Translations under genes and position numbers: made by a program
The notes under the pieces: generated by a model
What the model was told of the DNA's origin: nothing
The model's input: the letters and a program-made list of their open reading frames with translations, nothing else
Databases searched by the model: none
DNA from: Niastella sp. OAS944
GTDB lineage: Bacteria > Bacteroidota > Bacteroidia > Chitinophagales > Chitinophagaceae
Direction of reading: 5' to 3'
NCBI GenBank assembly: GCA_024809215.1
Contig: JANUBW010000001.1
Location: forward strand, 2,398,841-2,462,840
Length of the DNA: 64,000 bases
Part shown: positions 11,401 to 19,616 of the stretch, one piece after another
Position numbering within the stretch: the stretch's first letter is position 1
How the letters are laid out: each line of letters starts with the position of its first letter

Positions 11401-14400
11401 AATGACCATATGTGCCTCGCTGATAAAAAACAGCGTCACTCGCCACAATGGCGGATCGTTAACATCAAATGGCTTATAACGGCTTTCGTTAAGAAAATGC
11501 TGAATAAATTCCCGCTGTTCACTGCGTTCTTTGTCAGACACATCTACAATAGAAACAGGCAGGGGTATTTCTTTGTAAACAATATGCGCCAGGCGATCGA
11601 GATCATACCCCGTGCGCAAGATGGGGTGCTTGTTGACCAGCAATTGAATTGCCCGGCACATCCGGTTTGTATCAATTTCATGATACCGGAAATCAAGCGT
11701 GTTCTGTTCAAAATAAATACTGCTTTCATTGTCGAGCAAATGATGATAACACATCCCTTTTTCAATACTGCTCATGGGATATACATCTTCCACCCGCTGC
11801 TTTTGGGCATCAGGCAGCGACGACAAATAAGCGCTGGCAAAATCGCTGATCTCCTGTTCAATAACAGGGTCTGCTTTTTCTGTACCCTTTTGCATCTCCT
11901 GCATCAATAGTTCAGCCAGCTCGCCAAATGTTTGTGCATCATAGAAAGCAGCCAGGGACACAGAAACGGAAAACGTTTTATTTACCTTACTTATTAAACG
12001 GATCGCGAGGATTGAATCGCCGCCAACACTAAAGAAATTATCTTCCATACTGAGCTGCTCTGTCTTCAAAACCTCTTTCCATATAGCAACCAGTTTTTGC
12101 TTTTGGGGTGAAATGTCTGTAACCGTATTTCCGTTAAGCATGTGAAACCTCGTAGGTTCAGGCAGCACTTTCCGGTTTACCTTACCATTGGAAGAGAGTG
12201 GCATTTTATCGAGGGTGATAATATAGTGCGGTATCATATATGCCGGCAGTATTTTAGCCAATGCTGATTTGATCGCTTCTTCAGCCAAAGGTTGATGCAC
12301 CACTATGTATGCGCACAAATAAGATTCATTTTCACCCCGTTGTTTCGCTACTACCAATGCTTCCTTTATCAGTTGCTGTTGCAATAAGCAATGTTCAATT
12401 TCTCCCAGCTCAATGCGGTAGCCCCTGATCTTTACCTGGTGATCCATGCGGCCCAGGTATTCAATGTTACCATCGGGTAGCCACCTGGCAAGGTCGCCAG
12501 TACGATATACCAGCCCATTCTGCCAATTTACATTCACGAATTTCTCACTGGTCAGCTCTTCACGATTCAAATACCCACGTGCTAACCCGGTGCCACTGAT
12601 ACATAATTCGCCCGCTACCCCTATTGGCTGTAATTGTAAATATTTATCTGTTATAAACAAACCTGTATTATCAATCGGTTTACCGATGGGGATTGAATCG
12701 GGTACGTTATTCTTGGGGCAATCATAATAAGACACATCAATAGTTGCTTCGGTTGGGCCATATAAATTCGACAGCTCGCACCAGGGCAACAATTTATTGA
12801 ATTGCTCCACCGAAGCAGATGTTAAAGCTTCGCCACTGGTAAACACCTGCCGTAACGATCGCAACTTCGGCGCGCTATTGGTTTCTTCAACATAATCAAG
12901 AAAAACAGCAAACATCGAAGGCACAAAATGAAGCACTGTTACCTGCCTGTTTTCAATTACTTCAACCAACTGGTCGCAATATTTTTCTGCACCTGGTTTC
13001 AGCAGGTAAACTGATGTGCCTGTTAACGCCCACCAGAAAAGTTCCCATACCGATACATCAAATGTGAACGGTGTTTTATGAAGAATGAGGTCTGTACCCA
13101 TCAGCGGATACCGGCGCTGCATCCAATTCAACCGGTTTACCAACGAAGCATGTTCTATCATCACTCCTTTCGGTGTGCCTGTAGAACCCGATGTATAGAT
13201 CACATAAGCAAGATCGCCTGGTTGATTGATGCAGGAAAGATCACTACCATCTCCCGTATAACATCGCTGATCTTCCAGCTCAAAAATTTCAAATTGATCT
13301 TCGTTTGCAGCCAATTCGAATTGAGATTGTTTCAATACCAATTTTGCCTTGCTATCGGCAAGCATGAATTGAATTCGGTCGGCGGGTAACGAAGGATCAA
13401 TAGGAAGGTAGGCAGCACCGGCTTTGATAATGGCCAGAATGCCCACCATCATTTCAGGTGAACGTTCGGCAATAATTGGAATGATCGCATTGCGACCGGC
13501 TCCGCGGGAACGAAGAAAAAAAGCAAGGCGATTTGCCCGCCTGTTCCATTCAGCAAAGGATAGCTGTCCATTATTATAATGAATTGCAATTTTGTCGGCA
13601 TGCTGTTTAACCTGCTCCTCAATTAACAGCGAAACCGGTACATCAGCATTGTCATACTTCCTTGCAGTATCGTTGAATTTGGTGCGAATTAAATAATTCT
13701 CTTCCGGCGTCAGCAGGCTGATGGAAGACAACGGTGCAGCAGGCTGATCAATCAACTGCTCAAGGAGAACATTATATTGTTGCAGGTATCTTTCTATTGA
13801 AGCTGCACTGTATAAAGCCGAATCATAAAGGACCTTACAGGAAATTTTTCCTTCGTGGTTCGAAAAAATAAATGTTATATCAAATTTTATATCACGGAGG
13901 TACTGCTGGTTCTGAATGGTATCAAGCACTACTGCTATTGAAAGAAGCGGCACCTGGTCTTCATCTCTTGCGTTCCTTAATTCCTTATCTAATATTTCAT
14001 ACGGATAGTTCTGATGACGAACTGCTTTTTTGATCTTATCCCTTGCCTGCGTAAGCACATTTTTAAAAGAATCTTCCGGGCTAACAGAGGTACGGATCGC
14101 CAGCAATGTATTGATCAGTTTTGCATCAGGGCTTTTATGCTGTTTATAGATCGGTGTAGCAACAAGCACATCTTCACTGCCCGAATATTTATGTAGCAGG
14201 ATACCTACAACCGACACCAGTAAGGTATGCAGTGAATAATCCGACTCATTGCACAGTTGTAATATTTTCTTCGACAATGACCGATTAAAAGCATGAAAGT
14301 AGAATAATTCATTTTGCACCGAACGATGCACTCTTTTTACGTCCCGCTCTAAATATCGTTCTGCCGACACACCCGATAATTCTTCCATCCAGTATTCTTT

Positions 14401-14505
14401 ATCTACCTGGTTGCTGGCGACAGTAAGTATGTCTAATTGTTCAAGCCTTCGCATGTAAATCGTTTTAAGATCTGATTGCTTAAAAATTAAATTCAATTTG
14501 TTCAT
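5491..14505 (-). CDS. terminal NRPS: half C-A(Ser)-T-C-A(Asn)-T-C-A(Ser)-T
   Basis: About 3004 residues from the ATG at 14505; a longer reading frame opens with TTG at 14526, which I consider less likely. It overlaps the upstream NRPS gene by 26 bases. Order: C-terminal half of a condensation domain (about 25-275, no HHxxxDG), A1, T1 (Ser831, GGDS), a divergent C2 (HHAILDG from His1040), A2, T2 (Ser1905, GGHS), C3 (HHISSDD from His2091), A3, T3 (Ser2963). Hand-read ten-residue codes are DVWHFSLIDK for A1 and A3, matching serine (EntF type), and DATKVGEVGK for A2, matching asparagine. The protein ends about 40 residues after T3 with no thioesterase, reductase or terminal C domain, so release must occur in trans. 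Its position at the end of the NRPS series marks it as the terminal synthetase. Confidence 0.93.
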   Translation of the reverse strand: MNKLNLIFKQSDLKTIYMRRLEQLDILTVASNQVDKEYWMEELSGVSAERYLERDVKRVHRSVQNELFYFHAFNRSLSKKILQLCNESDYSLHTLLVSVVGILLHKYSGSEDVLVATPIYKQHKSPDAKLINTLLAIRTSVSPEDSFKNVLTQARDKIKKAVRHQNYPYEILDKELRNARDEDQVPLLSIAVVLDTIQNQQYLRDIKFDITFIFSNHEGKISCKVLYDSALYSAASIERYLQQYNVLLEQLIDQPAAPLSSISLLTPEENYLIRTKFNDTARKYDNADVPVSLLIEEQVKQHADKIAIHYNNGQLSFAEWNRRANRLAFFLRSRGAGRNAIIPIIAERSPEMMVGILAIIKAGAAYLPIDPSLPADRIQFMLADSKAKLVLKQSQFELAANEDQFEIFELEDQRCYTGDGSDLSCINQPGDLAYVIYTSGSTGTPKGVMIEHASLVNRLNWMQRRYPLMGTDLILHKTPFTFDVSVWELFWWALTGTSVYLLKPGAEKYCDQLVEVIENRQVTVLHFVPSMFAVFLDYVEETNSAPKLRSLRQVFTSGEALTSASVEQFNKLLPWCELSNLYGPTEATIDVSYYDCPKNNVPDSIPIGKPIDNTGLFITDKYLQLQPIGVAGELCISGTGLARGYLNREELTSEKFVNVNWQNGLVYRTGDLARWLPDGNIEYLGRMDHQVKIRGYRIELGEIEHCLLQQQLIKEALVVAKQRGENESYLCAYIVVHQPLAEEAIKSALAKILPAYMIPHYIITLDKMPLSSNGKVNRKVLPEPTRFHMLNGNTVTDISPQKQKLVAIWKEVLKTEQLSMEDNFFSVGGDSILAIRLISKVNKTFSVSVSLAAFYDAQTFGELAELLMQEMQKGTEKADPVIEQEISDFASAYLSSLPDAQKQRVEDVYPMSSIEKGMCYHHLLDNESSIYFEQNTLDFRYHEIDTNRMCRAIQLLVNKHPILRTGYDLDRLAHIVYKEIPLPVSIVDVSDKERSEQREFIQHFLNESRYKPFDVNDPPLWRVTLFFISEAHMVICMESHHAILDGWSWASMVTEMNNIYFQLKKEPDFVPQRLQSGFREFIADELRTIRDNAVIKFWKNELEGYRRLQLPKSQGPFTYCREQKKYEKQYLKDLKATCDRHGIQLKELFFAAYVYALKMLTYENDILVGLVSFNRPITEDGEKMLGCYLNTVPVRIKIPPHITWKDYLLLVAEKLAAIRQHDQLPLMEIIRHAGESSNGGNLLFDAHFNFINFHVWDELSSDDSLQSDAKPFRFENYLRGNILLDFNVDTTGDSLTIGSECFTEFISEYDFKRFFHYYEVILQSMANGADSLINHDVLLGEEAQRVHKVFNATGKIYEEAAKPLNRFIEEQMRNKPDSVAMVYGNESLTYDELNTKAGRLAAVLQSAGAERNKVVAILAERSPEFIIAVLAILRSGAAFLPIDPSYPAERIQYILKDSGAQCLLCQKKYVLPSITSLLPVLDIKDTLASAADVMNEAVVNEETDLAYIIYTSGSTGNPKGVMIQHRSLMNYLLTSIKDYSGPHASSSYLHLSVAFDASLTALFVPLMMGKLTVISSNKAAEAFEDENFFRYAPYDFIKLTPAHFSLLEEALSRRSEVKKVTDKYVVGGEALLLNHIRFLIDKKEEVEIFNEYGPTEATVGCCTYRFTPTGEILSSNGIIIGKPMTNVKLYVLDKRLQQLPVGVMGELFIGGVQLAQRYLNQEELNKEKFIDNPFNTAPDKLYRTGDLACWREDGNLQYAGRTDDQVKINGYRVEIGEVESVLNDSKLVVESVVTVRKDETGNKRLIGYIVSETATVDEVRLYLQQKLPEYMVPSLWVKLDRLPLTQHGKVDRASLPDPLTGDVVSKEYVEPATVTEQELAAIWKEVLKVNRVGVTDNFFDLGGHSLLAIRIVSAIRRKMETELVIRDLFVHPSVRQLASFIESRNSRAVLPAIQATSTSSNIPLSFGQERLWFIDQLEGSLQYHIPMVARLKGEINKPALNRSIQTIINRHQVLRTVIRQKDGYAYQHILEKDAWQLDIIDTVNEHKDDTEWQQFIQSLVDAPFDLSADHTLRAHLIAVDRDDHILVLNMHHISSDDLSIAVLMKELKECYSAFLEDREPVLAPLPVQYKDYAAWQRKYIDGEVLQNKVAYWKQQLEGVEPLMMPTDHPRPSVQTTRGASLKFKIDEKLGEQLNALSRKQGCTLFMTLLSAYKTLLHRYTGQEDICVGSAITGRTYQELEGLIGFFVNTLALRSNISDNPSFINLLQQIKETTLNAYEHQDVPFEAVVEAVVKERDLSRPPLFQVMFIVRNNKDTEDDPHFLKGLTIGQQHFAHSFSKFDTTFLIVENPDGLEGRVEYCTDLFDGSTIEAMIKHYLQLLRSIVENPDEKIGLLEIIGQNEKQVLLNYNNTAAEYPRQKTVIDLFNEQVASSPTATAFITETTHITYKELDEWSNQFCRYLQSFGVKKGDFIPLCIQRSAEMMIALWGIIKSGAAYVPVDPGFPADRIEYILKDTAARVVVCNSQFRSRIALPDSCRIIEIDKEEDTIIQYDFQPVQVVADPAQVAYVIYTSGSTGTPKGVMIEHGSLVNRLNWMQRYYPLSGNDLILHKTPFTFDVSVWELFWWAITGTSVCLLEPGAEKYCDRLIEVIEENQVTVLHFVPSMFVAFLDHAEETDNAGKLQSLRQVFTSGEALSSASVKQFNKLLPWCKLSNLYGPTEATIDVSYYDCPKTNVPDVIPIGKPIDNTGLFIINKHLQLQPQGVPGELCISGINLARGYLNREELTREKFVKVGWQQGLMYRTGDLARLLPDGNIEYLGRLDDQVKIRGYRIELGEIENVIQNSGLVKQCAVVTKPDSTGNLSIIAYAVMTGSASRNELLSWIKEKLPEYMVPSVMMVVDQIPVTKNGKMDKKSLPDPVTSDVLLNAYEPPRNETEQVLAAIWQNMLEIDKLGVFDNFFESGGHSLMIPVLISSIRRQLKVNLVVKDLFTCPTIDKLAALIKERVR
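6058..6813 (-). repeat. duplicated Ser adenylation segment, copy 2 (third module of terminal NRPS)
   Basis: This stretch is closely similar to 12446-13209 in the same gene at both protein and base level, running from the SGSTGTPKG core to GNIEYLGR. Both give the same Ser code. Endpoints are approximate and read by eye. It points to module duplication or gene conversion. Confidence 0.75.
12446..13209 (-). repeat. duplicated Ser adenylation segment, copy 1 (first module of terminal NRPS)
   Basis: The partner of 6058-6813. The proteins share, for example, the LHKTPFTFDVSVWELFWWA and VTVLHFVPSMF stretches almost unchanged, while the flanking T and C domains differ clearly. This places the duplicated unit within the A domain rather than the whole module. 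Confidence 0.75.
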
Positions 14506-17500
14506 TACCACCAATCGCTTCTTCAAGATCGTGTGACAGCAGTATATCCCTGATCTTCACAGAAGGATCTTCGAGTAAAGAAGTAATGATCTCTGAAAAA
14601 TATTTCATGAAGCGGGCCACCTGCTGTTCATAAAAAAGTTGTGTAGAATATTCTGCTTTAAAACAGATCGTGTTATTGATCTCTCTTACAAAAAGGGTAA
14701 TATCAAATTTCGAAGTCTGCTGTACAAAAGGATATGCATCTGCGGTAAACCCGGAATGCTCTTCCTGAGCTATATCCATATTCTGATACACCAGCATAAC
14801 ATTGAATAGCGGGTTATTCCTTGAGCGCGGAAGTTTTAGCTGTCTTACAACTTCTTCAAAAGGCAGGTCCTGGTTTTCGAGCGCTTCCATGCTTTGTCCC
14901 TGCACCTGTTTCATGAATTGGTTAAATGAAGTATCAGGATCCACATATTCGCGCAGGGCCAGTATGTTGATGAACATGCCTGCAATATGCTCTAACGATT
15001 GCAAGCGGCGCCCACTGGCAGCCGTTCCAATAACAAGATCTTTTTGTCCGGATAACTTCGATAAGAGGATATAATATACTGAGAGGAAGAATGAAAATAA
15101 TGTCACCTGCTTTTCCTTTACCAGCTTTTTTATTTCGTCGCTTTGTTTTTCGCTGAGCGTAAAATCAAAGACAGCCCCTTCGGCGCAGGACGCATCATAC
15201 AAAGAATAATCTGTAGGCAGTGGTATCAAAGGTGGTGGTGAAGCCAGGCGTTTGAGCCAGTATTGCTGTTGCTTTTCAAATCCACCGTTGGCACGCTCCT
15301 TATTTTGCCATACTGCAAAGTCCTTGTACTGCAGTTCGGTTGGTTGTATCTTCTTTCCACCGTATAACCGGAGAAGATCTCTGTTCAGTATTTTTTGTGA
15401 TACACCATCGGCAACTATATGATGTACATCAATCAATAACAGGTGATGATCTTTATCTTTTTTCAGGATCTCGGCCCGCAGTAATGGTGCTTTTGAGAGA
15501 TCGAAAGGTTTTACAAAACGCTGAAGGTATTGAAGCTCCTCTTCCGCCGTCCATGCAGGCGTATCCTTGTACACTACATCGATATTCACTTTATCGAGAA
15601 TAAATTGCACCGGCTCATCGTTTTCGAATCTGAAGCCAGTCCTTAGCGCCGGGTGGATCTCTGAAAGTTGCTGAAAAGCTTCTTTTAATTTATCCGCATC
15701 AAGGGCCCCTTTCAGAATAAAAAACTGTGGCAGGTTGTAAGTAGTGCTGTGTGGCTGCAGTTGCTGCTGCTGATAGATCTGAAATTGACCGGAGCTGAGC
15801 GGATATGTTTCCTGCAAAGGCGCTACCGGTATAACTGTTTCGTTCTTTTTGGTTTTTCCTGCTATAAAGGTTGCCAGTTTTTCGACGGTATTATGAAGAA
15901 AAATTTCCTGTATCGATAACCGTACCTTGAATGTGCTATGTACTTTGGCAACCAGGTTTATTAAATGGAATGAATTACCTCCTACTTCAAAAAATGTATC
16001 TTTTATACCAAACTTATCTGTACGGATAATACCTGACCAAAGATTGAACAATTGTTTTTCATCTTCAGTAACGGGCGCCGTTTTTCCGCCTGAGTTGTCC
16101 GGCACATATTGCTTTAGTTCATGATAATCGATCTTGCCATTTACTTTTCTTGGCAATTCTTTAATTATAATAAGCTGGGCAGGAACCATGTAATCAGGAA
16201 GAAATGCGCGGAGATGCCAATCGATCTCTTCTTTTGTCTGCAGCCCTTCTTCTGTACCGGCAAGCACAAGGAAGGCGCTTAATACCTGTTGACCGTTTAT
16301 TTCAACAACATCCACAACAGCATCTTTTACCAGCTGATGTTTGATAAGGATCTGTTCTATTTCTTCCGGTTCAACCCGCATTCCCCGCAGTTTGATCTGC
16401 CGGTCAATACGGCCCAGCAATTCAATATCACCGCTTTCCAGCATCCTTGCTTTGTCGCCAGTTTTAAAAAGAACAAAATCAGGCTCCGCATGTCCGGTAT
16501 CAGGTATAAATTTTTTCTCATTCAATGCCCTATCGTTGTAATAACCAAGAGAGGAATAGGACGTGCCGATATACAATTCACCTGTCTGAAGCGGCCCTAC
16601 AGTTTGTAAGTCATTGTCAAGTATTCTAAGTTCAGCATCGGCCATAGGTTTACCTACCGGTATGTTTTCACGCAAGGCATCGGCGGGTTGAATGCAATAG
16701 AAAGCAGAGATAAGCGTGGTTTCTGTAGTACCATAAAAATTTATAAGCCTGGTGCGATCGCCAAATTGTTTATACCAGTTTGTCAGTTCGGCCGGGATAA
16801 TTTTTTCCCCGGATAGAAATACGTATTTCAATTCCGGGAATAAACCGGCATCAATTTCTGCATTGTTCAACAGGCGAAATACACTGGGAACACAATGAAT
16901 ATATTCAATACGTTCATGATGTGCCCAATTTGTCAATGCCTTTTCATTGAAGATCGCTTTAGGATTCTCAGGAATGCAGATCGTTCCGCCCGAAAACAAC
17001 GGCACGAACACATCGCGTAAAAACGCATCGAAACCCGGCGTTATCAACTGGCTGAACCGGCTATTGGCCTTTATTTGAAAAGCTTCGATTTCCCATTTTA
17101 CAAAATGAAGCAGGCTTTTATTTTTTCCTACAATTACTTTGGGTCTTCCTGTAGAGCCCGAAGTGAAATAAATATAAAGGGCATCAGTAGGTAATGTTTT
17201 TACAACAGGGCTATCAACCGGCGTATCCTTTATAATGTCTTCAATGAAAAGTATCGTCACAGCCCCGGTTAATTTCTGTTCAAGTCCTGCGCGTTGCAAT
17301 TCGTCCCGTGACGTAAGAATGATAGATAAGCCAATGCTATCGATCATTTGCAGAATACGCTCCTGAGGCAGGGTCGCATCCAATGGTACAAATACGCCCC
17401 CTGCCCTGCTGATACCGGTGATGGCATAAATAATATCTTTTCGGTTTGTGCTTAGGACACCGGCAAACCTGCCCTTTTGTGTTTCAAACTGTTTGGTAAG

Positions 17501-17635
17501 CACCGCTGAAATAGCTTGTGCATTCTGCAGCAATTGCCTGTAGCTTACCTGCGATGAGCCGCATTCAATGGCAGTTTTATCGCTATGCAAATTCAATGCA
17601 ATGTCCAGTTGCTCCTGGAAAATTTCATTTGTCAT
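14480..17635 (-). CDS. NRPS, single A-T-C module
   Basis: About 1051 residues from the ATG at 17635. An in-frame extension to a TTG at 17719 would run into the asparagine synthetase gene and lacks family similarity, so I reject it. Order: A domain (about 5-505), T with Ser555 (EVGGNSF), complete C with HHIVADG from His738. The hand-read code is DARHFSFLIK; I cannot assign it, but it is nearly the same as the code of the first A domain in two other proteins of this train. The protein opens with A and has no upstream C, so its T must be loaded by the terminal C of the preceding synthetase, while its own C feeds the terminal NRPS. The gene ends 26 bases inside the next one. Confidence 0.92.
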   Translation of the reverse strand: MTNEIFQEQLDIALNLHSDKTAIECGSSQVSYRQLLQNAQAISAVLTKQFETQKGRFAGVLSTNRKDIIYAITGISRAGGVFVPLDATLPQERILQMIDSIGLSIILTSRDELQRAGLEQKLTGAVTILFIEDIIKDTPVDSPVVKTLPTDALYIYFTSGSTGRPKVIVGKNKSLLHFVKWEIEAFQIKANSRFSQLITPGFDAFLRDVFVPLFSGGTICIPENPKAIFNEKALTNWAHHERIEYIHCVPSVFRLLNNAEIDAGLFPELKYVFLSGEKIIPAELTNWYKQFGDRTRLINFYGTTETTLISAFYCIQPADALRENIPVGKPMADAELRILDNDLQTVGPLQTGELYIGTSYSSLGYYNDRALNEKKFIPDTGHAEPDFVLFKTGDKARMLESGDIELLGRIDRQIKLRGMRVEPEEIEQILIKHQLVKDAVVDVVEINGQQVLSAFLVLAGTEEGLQTKEEIDWHLRAFLPDYMVPAQLIIIKELPRKVNGKIDYHELKQYVPDNSGGKTAPVTEDEKQLFNLWSGIIRTDKFGIKDTFFEVGGNSFHLINLVAKVHSTFKVRLSIQEIFLHNTVEKLATFIAGKTKKNETVIPVAPLQETYPLSSGQFQIYQQQQLQPHSTTYNLPQFFILKGALDADKLKEAFQQLSEIHPALRTGFRFENDEPVQFILDKVNIDVVYKDTPAWTAEEELQYLQRFVKPFDLSKAPLLRAEILKKDKDHHLLLIDVHHIVADGVSQKILNRDLLRLYGGKKIQPTELQYKDFAVWQNKERANGGFEKQQQYWLKRLASPPPLIPLPTDYSLYDASCAEGAVFDFTLSEKQSDEIKKLVKEKQVTLFSFFLSVYYILLSKLSGQKDLVIGTAASGRRLQSLEHIAGMFINILALREYVDPDTSFNQFMKQVQGQSMEALENQDLPFEEVVRQLKLPRSRNNPLFNVMLVYQNMDIAQEEHSGFTADAYPFVQQTSKFDITLFVREINNTICFKAEYSTQLFYEQQVARFMKYFSEIITSLLEDPSVKIRDILLSHDLEEAIGGNEQIEFNF

Positions 17636-17702
17636 GAGTATAAGTCGTTGGAATGTGAAATAGACTGATGAGTAAGAACAACGCAGGTTGAATGGCTTTG
17701 GC

Positions 17703-19571
17703 CTATCTATCCAATCCAAATTGTTCGAGGAATATATTAAAGGTTAGTACTGTTATAAGGAGATCGCTATCAAATGGAATATTAAGTTTGAACCCTTCTT
17801 CCATGTAATCCTTTTTCAGCTTTTCTACCGCATTCGCATTAAAATAATTCTGCCGGCTTATTAGCGAATGCGAAAGCATGTCGTTGACATAAGCTTTATT
17901 CTTTTTCAGCAATTGTGTACTTGGCGGAGCTATAAAACCGAACTTTTCCCTTTTAAGGATCTTTTCGGGTAATAGATCAGCGGCGATACGGCGCAGAATA
18001 TATTTTTCGGTAAGGTCATTTAGTTTAAGGCGTGCCGGTATTTTGGCTGCAAACTCAGCAATATTTTTATCGAGAAAAGGATAACGTGCTTCAACCGAAT
18101 TACCCATCGCCATTCTGTCGCCATGATCAGATACAAGATGATCGACCATTCTCAATTTATAATCAACATAAGACCGCTGGTGAAGCACATCGCGGCGGCG
18201 GATCTTTTCCCTGTCGATCACAAAATGGTTCAAACAATCGATATCTGCATAACGCTCGTTGATATCAGCCGAGTAAACCAATTTCTTTTGGCCGGTGAAC
18301 TCACTGTAATTCTTTTCATAAAAGAAATGCTCATCGCCCCAAAGTTGTGCGCGAACGGCACGTTCCTCCTTTGTTACAGGCGCGGCATTACCATTCATCA
18401 GTTTACGCAGATGATCGAATTTATATCCTACATAGCCGGCAAACAATTCATCGGCACCTTCACCTGTCAGTATCACTTTAATATTGTTATCCCGAACCAG
18501 CTTCGATAAGGCCAGCGATGCCGTATTATAGGATTCTTTAAGCGGGCATTCGCAATGATAGATCGCTTTGGGAAGCAATTCAATAACATCTTCTTCAACA
18601 AATAATTTTTCAAAATGTGTTGATTGAATATGACCCGCCATTGTGCGCTGATATGCAGATTCTGATGCACCGGGATCACTGAAGTCGATCGAAAAAGTGT
18701 TACGCTTAATGTCGGGCGTAAGTTGTTTCAGCTTGGCAGCGATCAGTGATGAATCGAGCCCGCCACTTAAATAACATCCTACCGGTACATCGGATCTCAA
18801 CCTTAACCTAATCGATTGATCGATGAGGTCGTTCAATTGGTCTATATACCATTCATCGGGCCTGCCATCGTGATAGTTTTCCGCCTCTGTATAAATAAGG
18901 TCCCAATACTCAGTATTGGTAATTTTTCCCGAAGCTTCTACTATCAGGTAATGACCATTCTCCAGGCTTTTAATGTCTTTGAACATCGTTCTTGGACTAA
19001 CCAGTCCCGGAAAAGTGAATACCTGGTCGAGTCCGGTAAGGTCCAATTCTTTTTTTACAGCCGGATGTTCCAGGATGGCTTTGATCTCTGAGCCAAAAAT
19101 GAAAGTTCCGTTTGCAACAGTATAGAAGAATGGAATGATGCCGAAGTGATCACGGGCGCAGAAGAGCAATTGCTTTTTCTTATCGTAAATAACAAATGCA
19201 AATTGTCCGTTCAGCTTGTTCAGGAACATTGTTCCATATTCTTCATACAAATGAAGGAGCACTTCAACATCGGTGCGGGTCTTAAACTGATGACCCTTTT
19301 TTACCAGTTCTTCGCGGAGCTCTATATAATTAAAGATCTCCCCATTGCAAATAAGCACCAGCGAATCATCTTCATTGGTAAGCGGTTGTCTGCCGCCCGA
19401 TAGATCGATAATGCTTAACCGGGTAAAACCGAACGTTACAGGGTGCTCGTTCAGCACCGCCATATCATCGGGTCCACGATGAGTAAGTGTCCGCGTCATT
19501 CGTTGAATGATTGCCGGATCGTTTTCTTTTTGAACACGTGACATGTTCATATAACCGCAAATGCCACACAT
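17703..19571 (-). CDS. asnB: glutamine-hydrolysing asparagine synthetase
   Basis: A 622-residue asparagine synthase (AsnB type) that converts aspartate, ATP and glutamine to asparagine. The N-terminus MCGICGY supplies the class II amidotransferase nucleophile Cys2. The N-terminal half has the RGPDD and CNGEIFNY glutaminase motifs, and the C-terminal half has the ATP-pyrophosphatase loop YLSGGLDSS and the GEGADELFAGY segment. The length is in the normal range for bacterial AsnB. It is embedded between two NRPS genes (45 and 67 bases away), one of which has an Asn-like module, and another Asn-like module lies in the terminal NRPS. Supplying Asn to the assembly line is therefore the simplest role; amidation of a pathway intermediate is an alternative. 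Confidence 0.92.
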   Translation of the reverse strand: MCGICGYMNMSRVQKENDPAIIQRMTRTLTHRGPDDMAVLNEHPVTFGFTRLSIIDLSGGRQPLTNEDDSLVLICNGEIFNYIELREELVKKGHQFKTRTDVEVLLHLYEEYGTMFLNKLNGQFAFVIYDKKKQLLFCARDHFGIIPFFYTVANGTFIFGSEIKAILEHPAVKKELDLTGLDQVFTFPGLVSPRTMFKDIKSLENGHYLIVEASGKITNTEYWDLIYTEAENYHDGRPDEWYIDQLNDLIDQSIRLRLRSDVPVGCYLSGGLDSSLIAAKLKQLTPDIKRNTFSIDFSDPGASESAYQRTMAGHIQSTHFEKLFVEEDVIELLPKAIYHCECPLKESYNTASLALSKLVRDNNIKVILTGEGADELFAGYVGYKFDHLRKLMNGNAAPVTKEERAVRAQLWGDEHFFYEKNYSEFTGQKKLVYSADINERYADIDCLNHFVIDREKIRRRDVLHQRSYVDYKLRMVDHLVSDHGDRMAMGNSVEARYPFLDKNIAEFAAKIPARLKLNDLTEKYILRRIAADLLPEKILKREKFGFIAPPSTQLLKKNKAYVNDMLSHSLISRQNYFNANAVEKLKKDYMEEGFKLNIPFDSDLLITVLTFNIFLEQFGLDR

Positions 19572-19616
19572 GAGCGATCAATTCTTAAAAGTTAAAAAAT
19601 ATTGTACCAGTTGATA

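Noticed and set aside
10400-11800. Epimerisation domain suggested by HHAILDGWSW in the terminal NRPS
   Set aside because: An A domain follows directly, and no EGHGRE-type epimerase motif is seen, so it is better described as a divergent C domain.
14506-14526. TTG start for the terminal NRPS
   Set aside because: An ATG seven codons further in gives a normal start and shortens the overlap with the preceding gene; the extra residues carry nothing recognisable.
17636-17719. Longer N-terminus (TTG start) for the A-T-C synthetase
   Set aside because: The added 28 residues have no A-domain similarity and would overlap the asparagine synthetase gene; an ATG at 17635 starts right before the A domain.
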